DNA of 43,229 nt, taken from Parachlamydiaceae bacterium. GTDB taxonomy: Bacteria; Chlamydiota; Chlamydiia; Chlamydiales; Parachlamydiaceae. The notes beneath the pieces were generated by a model. The model was given only the letters and a program-made list of their open reading frames with translations. It searched no databases and was not told the origin of the DNA. The stretch spans positions 1 through 43,229 of the forward strand of contig JANWJE010000096.1 of assembly GCA_025451995.1 (NCBI GenBank). The letters are read 5' to 3'. A program made the translations under genes and the position numbers. Below are positions 39,105-43,229 of the stretch, piece by piece. Every line of letters begins with the position of its first letter. The first letter of the stretch is position 1.

Positions 39105-40102
39105 AACTATTTTGTTTATTTCTACTGATACAATTCAGTCTTGTATGCGAAGAGATTTTTGATTCTCGATTAGAAAGCATTTCACTTCAGAATATCACTC
39201 AATTGACATCTCCTTCGATGGGATTTGAAAGGGCGGGAGAAGCTTATTTTTCTCCCGATGGCAATACAATTATTTTTCAAGCTGTTCCCATGGGAGAAAA
39301 ACACTATCAAATTTATACAATGCAAATAGATGAAAGGATTCCTCGTAGGGTCAGCACTGGCAAAGGGGCTTGTACGTGTGCTTTTTTTAGACCCGATGGA
39401 GAAAAAATTATTTTTGCTTCCAGCCATGAAGATCCAAATCCCATCGCTGAAGAAATATCTCAAAGGACAACGCAGACAGGGAATTACAAATGGGACTTGA
39501 CACCTTATATGAATATTTATGAGGCAAACCCCGATGGGACCGATCTCATAGCATTAACCAATGGGCCGGCTTATCATGCTGAATGTGCCTATTCACCGGA
39601 TGGATCTAGAATTGTCTATGCTAGCAATGAAAATGGGAGTATGAACATTTACACGATGAAATCAGATGGATCCGATGTGCAACAAATTACAAAAAATAGC
39701 GATTGCTACAATGGAGGCCCTTTTTTTTCACCGGATGGGAATCAGATCATTTTTCGAGCCGACAGGGAGCGTCCAGATTATTTGCAAATTTATGCAATAG
39801 AGAGCGATGGATTGAATGAGAGGCAGTTGACAGCAAATAATGCGGTCAATTGGGCCCCTTATTGGCACCCCAATGGGACAGTGATCGCCTTCACCACTTC
39901 GCTTCATGGGCATCGCCATTACGAAATCTATTTGCTCAATATTGAGACGGGAAAACAATTGCGATTGACGCACAATTCTTCATTTGATGGCCTTCCTACA
40001 TTTAGCTTGGATGGGAAGAAAATCCTTTGGACTTCAAAAAGGGGAGAAGATCAAACCAGCCAAGTCTTTATTGCCGATTTCGCTTTACCGGATCTAATCT
40101 AG
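39101..40102 (+). CDS. exported TolB-like PD40 beta-propeller protein
   Basis: 333 residues with a signal peptide (MKLFCLFLLIQFSLVCEEIF). At least five TolB/PD40 blades are visible, each with xFSPDGxxIxF: AYFSPDGNTIIFQA, AFFRPDGEKIIFAS, CAYSPDGSRIVYAS, PFFSPDGNQIIFRA, WHPNGTVIAFTT and TFSLDGKKILWTS. Such propellers mediate protein interaction in the periplasm or on surfaces (TolB) or carry peptidase domains; no protease motif is present here. The ATG overlaps the stop of the ACT gene. Its 3' end overlaps the convergent MNT gene by four bases. It is the last gene of the carrier operon. Confidence 0.85.
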   Translation: MKLFCLFLLIQFSLVCEEIFDSRLESISLQNITQLTSPSMGFERAGEAYFSPDGNTIIFQAVPMGEKHYQIYTMQIDERIPRRVSTGKGACTCAFFRPDGEKIIFASSHEDPNPIAEEISQRTTQTGNYKWDLTPYMNIYEANPDGTDLIALTNGPAYHAECAYSPDGSRIVYASNENGSMNIYTMKSDGSDVQQITKNSDCYNGGPFFSPDGNQIIFRADRERPDYLQIYAIESDGLNERQLTANNAVNWAPYWHPNGTVIAFTTSLHGHRHYEIYLLNIETGKQLRLTHNSSFDGLPTFSLDGKKILWTSKRGEDQTSQVFIADFALPDLI

Positions 40103-40395
40103 AAAATTTGCTTTGCTTCACTTAAAATTCTCTTTTTTAAAGCAGGGTGAAGCGCCCGCCTACTCACAAGATCAACTTCACATTTCAAAAGATCTTCTAG
40201 ATAAAATTTTAAATCAACAAAACCAAAAAGGCCTTTTTTGGCATCGAAATCGACTAAGATGTCAATATCGCTGGATTTTTTAGCTTCATTTCTTACAGTT
40301 GAACCGAAAATCGCTAAATGACGAGTGCCTAAGCGTGAGAGATTCTCGCGATTAGATATGAGAAGTTTATTAGCTTTATCAAACCTTATGCCCAT
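40099..40395 (-). CDS. MNT-type nucleotidyltransferase (orphan antitoxin-like)
   Basis: 98 residues with the Pol-beta-type core GSTVRNEAKKSSDIDILVDF (GSxxR..DxDxxx) near residues 31-50, the catalytic Gly-Ser and acidic pair. It belongs to the minimal nucleotidyltransferases that act as MntA antitoxins, AMPylating and neutralising HEPN toxins. No HEPN (HepT) gene is next to it on either side, so it is an orphan or has another role. It overlaps the 3' end of the TolB-like gene. Confidence 0.8.
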   Translation of the reverse strand: MGIRFDKANKLLISNRENLSRLGTRHLAIFGSTVRNEAKKSSDIDILVDFDAKKGLFGFVDLKFYLEDLLKCEVDLVSRRALHPALKKRILSEAKQIF

Positions 40396-40467
40396 AAGTC
40401 TATATTATCTCTTATTTATTACATATTCAAGTTGAATAATCACAAAATAGCAGAGACGATGAAAAAA

Positions 40468-41688
40468 TTAAGAAGATAGAAAATAATTTTCCTTCTTCAA
40501 ATTCTGATAAGCGTCTCCGACTGTGAGGCGATTTTTGGGATCTGGATCGAATAATTGATAAAGGACACGATCCATGGGATCTTGAGAGTCTTTGAGTTTT
40601 TTGATTTCTGGATCATTGTCTCGGGTATAGGCTGCTAAATTTTTTGCGATTCTTTTTGGGGTTCCTTTAGTCCATTTTGGTTTTTTCCCTTTATAAAGTT
40701 CATAGAAGAGGACGCCTAATGACCAACTATCAATAGCTGAGGTATTAGCTTCAATAGAAGCTTTATAGTAGGTCTCTTGATCATTTTGATTTTCATAGAT
40801 AGCTTTATATAATTCGGGAGCCATATAATCATCACTGCCAACGGAATATTTTTTTTGTTCGTCATCGTCAATAAAACATGACAGGCCAAAGTCTGAAATG
40901 GCTGCATTGATGATTTTGTCTTGATTTTTTTCTAAAAAAATATTCTGCGGTTTTGCATCGCGCCAAATGATATTTAAGGCATGTAAATAAATAATTCCTT
41001 GAAAGATGCCATCGACAATCAATTTTTTATCTTGAGGGGATAAGGTGTTTTTTTCTTCTGCTGTAGCAAGTGTTCCCCCATTAAAATAGGGCATTAGAAA
41101 AGTTCCTTTTTTACAATTTCTTTTTTTTGAAAATCTAATTTTCGCACTTTCTGGAAGCATAGTTGCAATATTTTTATGTATACCAATTGTTTCGTTGATT
41201 TTGAGTTCATTCAATACATCTTTTTCATCGGTTTTATCTTCTTGAATTTGCTGCGATGTGTGTGCGGTGATTTGTCCGGTCTTAAGATTAAGACTCTCTG
41301 TCACAATTTTGGATTTTCCTTCACCTACTAAAACATCGCTTTTTACTTTTTTGCTAAATATGAGAAAAATCCCATTAGCTGTAATTTCTATTTTGCGCGT
41401 CAACGCTTTTAATCCATCCGCTCTTTCATCTTTTGTGGTAAGAATGACTGGTTCATTTTTTTCATTCACCTCAGCAAGGAATGTCTTTTCGTTTTTTTTA
41501 ATAAAATCCAAATTTTCTAAAATTGCTTGATCATTCATTTTTCTCTCTTTCAGTGCTTCAATCGCTATTTGGGCAATTGTTAAATCGCAGTCGAGAGTCT
41601 TAGCATAAAGATTAATGATATCCTGCTCTGGCAGCTCCATCTTTTGAAAGGGATCGAAATTAGAAAGTTTTAAGTCGCCATTCATCAC
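40468..41688 (-). CDS. eukaryotic-like Ser/Thr kinase-fold protein with altered VAIK
   Basis: 406 residues. The N-terminal ~100 residues are helical and unrecognised. The kinase domain runs about 115-406: a Gly-rich loop VGEGKSKIV at 121-129, WRDAKPQN at 242-249 (catalytic Asp244, Asn249), SDFGLS at 265-270 (Asp266), DDYMAPE at 286-292 and SIDSWSLGVLFYELYKGKKP. Loop, catalytic and metal residues are present, but the beta-3 strand (TGQITAHTSQQ) lacks the usual VAIK lysine (Thr144 or a neighbour), so ATP binding may use another residue or the protein may be a pseudokinase. No transmembrane segment or PASTA repeat, unlike bacterial membrane Pkn kinases. A secreted effector is plausible. Confidence 0.85.
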   Translation of the reverse strand: MMNGDLKLSNFDPFQKMELPEQDIINLYAKTLDCDLTIAQIAIEALKERKMNDQAILENLDFIKKNEKTFLAEVNEKNEPVILTTKDERADGLKALTRKIEITANGIFLIFSKKVKSDVLVGEGKSKIVTESLNLKTGQITAHTSQQIQEDKTDEKDVLNELKINETIGIHKNIATMLPESAKIRFSKKRNCKKGTFLMPYFNGGTLATAEEKNTLSPQDKKLIVDGIFQGIIYLHALNIIWRDAKPQNIFLEKNQDKIINAAISDFGLSCFIDDDEQKKYSVGSDDYMAPELYKAIYENQNDQETYYKASIEANTSAIDSWSLGVLFYELYKGKKPKWTKGTPKRIAKNLAAYTRDNDPEIKKLKDSQDPMDRVLYQLFDPDPKNRLTVGDAYQNLKKENYFLSS

Positions 41689-42121
41689 TCACCTCACACA
41701 TTTAAAGACGCGAGCTCCCACCACTATAATAATTCCCTTGTTTAAACTATCTGTTAAGATAGAATTAAAATTTAACTTCTAATTCCGCCGATAGTTACGT
41801 AATAGCATAGCCAAGTTTGGCGAATAGCTTTTTGGTTTTGAGCCTGCAGTGTGTTTTAAACGCATCAAAAGTTGTTTCTATCTCCATCCTAGATTTATAA
41901 AGCTCGTAAATTTCAAGAGGTGTCTTTTCCGAAAGATTGGTAAGAATGCTAAACATTCCAAAAGTGTGAGCTATTTTATGAAATTCCTTTATCGAAAGTT
42001 TGTTTTTATTACTAATTTAATTAAATCATTCTTAAAGATAAAAATCATAGAATGTTAAATAAATTGATTATTAATCAATAAAATGATTAAATATTTATTT
42101 AATTAAAACAAGGATTAATTC
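41689..42121. other. intergenic region with transposase remnant
   Basis: About 430 bases between the kinase gene (-) and the exported EEP protein (+). Most of it (41795-42030) is a decayed transposase fragment. The rest is AT-rich, with no clear promoter elements. An AT-only stretch precedes the ATG at 42122. Confidence 0.5.
41795..42030 (-). pseudogene. IS4/IS1634-type transposase C-terminal remnant
   Basis: On the minus strand the frame reads FGMFSILTNLSEKTPLEIYE, then YKSRMEIETTFDAFKTHCRL and ends LFAKLGYAIT plus stop. The pattern TNL...IYELYKSRxxIExxFxxxK is the C-terminal catalytic-E region of IS4/IS1634-family transposases. The frame is cut by a stop just upstream, no start or N-terminal DDE parts are seen, and no terminal repeats were found. 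So it is a dead remnant, showing past insertion here. Confidence 0.7.
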
Positions 42122-43087
42122 ATGAAGGCAACTCTCGTGAAAATCACATTTTCTTTATTAATTTTAATGGTAGTTTTTGTTGAGGCAGTCGAAAATTCGG
42201 TAATTCCTGTGATGGAAAAATTTGAATGCATTGAGAATTTGCCGTCACAAAAGTTGACTAAGCAGCAGTTCAGTGAAATTTCCAATGCTTTAGAAAGAAA
42301 AATAGAAGTGATCCGGCTGGTGACCTACAATATGCTTTTTAATCTTTACGACCATGATCTTGACGAAGAAAATCGCTGGCCTAATCGCCTGCCGCGCATT
42401 GTTGAGCTTATTCATGAAATGCGGCCTGATATCATCAACACTCAAGAACTCTATCCTACGCAGGTTCAAGAAATTGTAAATCTGATAGGCGATGATTTTT
42501 CTTTTTTTCCTGGCCAGAAAGATGAAGATGGTGAAAGTTATGGTATTTTTTATCGTACAGATCGCTTTGAACTTCTATCAAGTCAAATAGACTACCCGCT
42601 ATCAATGGTTCAGTTAAAAGATCTTAAAACTGATAAAATCATCAACGTGTTCAACACCCACATGCCTCTTTCGAATATTGAGAAACGTGAAGCCAATGCC
42701 CATAAAATCATGCAAATTATAGAACCTTTCGCTAAACAAATGGCTGTAATTTTCACAGGAGACTTAAATACCTTTCCTGGAAGATTAGATCTTATAGATC
42801 TTCCTTTTTATGATGGTGATTATATTCATCGGATTCTCTCCAAAGGATCATTGAAAAATTCTCACCATGAGTCACTACTTGGGCATTTTGGACCTATCAG
42901 CACATTTACAAATAACAGCACGGATGTAAAACCTTTTCAAGGAACTGGAACGCCTGGCATTATTTTAGATTATATTTATGTCTCAGCGAAAGTCACTGTC
43001 TTGACACATGCTGTCGAACAAGGTACTGTAGATGGGCATTTTCCATCAGACCATATGCCTGTCCTTATCGATTTTTTAATCAACTAA
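42122..43087 (+). CDS. exported endonuclease/exonuclease/phosphatase-family protein
   Basis: 321 residues with a signal peptide (MKATLVKITFSLLILMVVFVEA). The body is a DNase I-like EEP fold with its catalytic residues in order: VTYNMLF near 62-68, NTQELYP near 99-105 (metal-binding Glu), FNTHMPL (His), VIFTGDLNTFPG (Asp/Asn) and SDHMPVLIDF at the end (Asp-His pair). Such enzymes cleave DNA or dephosphorylate phosphoinositides or sphingomyelin; the substrate is not decidable by eye. Export implies action in the periplasm or outside, possibly on the host inclusion or membrane lipids. It is monocistronic, followed by a large palindrome. Confidence 0.88.
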   Translation: MKATLVKITFSLLILMVVFVEAVENSVIPVMEKFECIENLPSQKLTKQQFSEISNALERKIEVIRLVTYNMLFNLYDHDLDEENRWPNRLPRIVELIHEMRPDIINTQELYPTQVQEIVNLIGDDFSFFPGQKDEDGESYGIFYRTDRFELLSSQIDYPLSMVQLKDLKTDKIINVFNTHMPLSNIEKREANAHKIMQIIEPFAKQMAVIFTGDLNTFPGRLDLIDLPFYDGDYIHRILSKGSLKNSHHESLLGHFGPISTFTNNSTDVKPFQGTGTPGIILDYIYVSAKVTVLTHAVEQGTVDGHFPSDHMPVLIDFLIN

Positions 43088-43135
43088 TCAATTAACTTAC
43101 TGTCTCGACTTTGTACAATTTTTGAACTCATCTTC

Positions 43136-43229
43136 GGAGAGAAGCTTTCTACAGCTAAATAAATTTCTCGGAAGGGGGAAAACAACCCCTTCCTGCGAAA
43201 TTTATTACGCTGTAGTTTGCTTCTCTCTC
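43136..43229. repeat. large imperfect palindrome at the window end
   Basis: Left arm GGAGAGAAGC, then CTACAGC and AAATTTC; right arm GAAATTTATTACGCTGTAG, then GCTTCTCTCTC. The innermost perfect stem is GGAAGGGG with CCCCTTCC. It may be the terminator of the exported EEP gene and/or another MITE-like repeat; its outer end is cut by the window, so its true size is unknown. Confidence 0.65.

Noticed and set aside
41849-42058. 69-codon plus-strand frame near the EEP gene
   Set aside because: It is antisense to the transposase remnant, whose minus-strand translation has family motifs.
1-43229. CRISPR array, rRNA, tRNA or prophage
   Set aside because: No regularly spaced direct repeats, no rRNA motifs, no convincing cloverleaf with T-loop seen by eye, and no phage structural or integrase genes.

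Overview
The window looks like the chromosome of an environmental (Parachlamydia-related) member of the Chlamydiae. The evidence is a type III secretion chaperone of the LcrH/SycD type next to an Inc-like two-hydrophobic-lobe protein, an lpdA-lipA pair, several host-interaction candidates without classical export signals (M4 peptidase, mitochondrial-carrier proteins, a eukaryotic-like kinase), many short foldback repeats, and an AT-rich composition. The assignment is inference; no rRNA or other definitive marker is present.

Layout. 1-12.3 kb is mainly housekeeping: a KGG-repeat stress protein (-), a CCA-adding enzyme/poly(A) polymerase, a SpoU-type rRNA methyltransferase, rsgA, a VapBC-like toxin-antitoxin pair, enolase, two unknown genes, a Bax-inhibitor-1-like membrane protein (-) and secA. 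12.5-16 kb is a tight operon of group-transfer enzymes that nearly all start with a signal peptide (GT25 glycosyltransferase, sulfotransferase, glycosyltransferase-like protein, TylF-like methyltransferase, His-rich peptide). 16.6-20 kb holds lpdA, lipA, a HEAT-repeat protein and a tiny ORF. 20.2-27.3 kb is a complete chemosensory operon (CheW, CheR-TPR, CheW, CheA-REC, MCP, CheB) with the gene content of Wsp/Frz-type pathways, but no flagellar gene and no output regulator. 27.4-34.3 kb holds rodA, birA, a cytosolic-type M4 metallopeptidase, the Inc-like protein with its chaperone, and a methyltransferase.

34.3-40.1 kb is the most unusual part. A LuxR-type regulator is divergent from an operon encoding two tandem mitochondrial carrier family (SLC25-like) proteins, a 2OG-Fe(II) oxygenase, a B3/B4 tRNA-editing-like domain protein, an ACT-domain protein and an exported TolB-like propeller. 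Carriers of this family belong to eukaryotic mitochondria, and a known bacterial precedent is the Legionella effector LncP, so this looks like a host-mitochondrion and amino-acid manipulation locus. The right end has an orphan MNT nucleotidyltransferase, a kinase-like protein lacking the VAIK lysine, a transposase remnant and an exported endonuclease/exonuclease/phosphatase-family protein.

At least four families of palindromic MITE-like elements are scattered through the window. The commonest has ends TAGACCTCTTGCATAATT. It occurs as a size series (338, 135, 81 and 56 bp, plus solo ends) that looks like progressive central deletion. Copies appear to supply a Shine-Dalgarno sequence (rsgA), a stop codon (cheB), an N-terminus (gene at 14169) and a C-terminus (His-rich peptide). 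No rRNA, tRNA, CRISPR or intact transposase was recognised.
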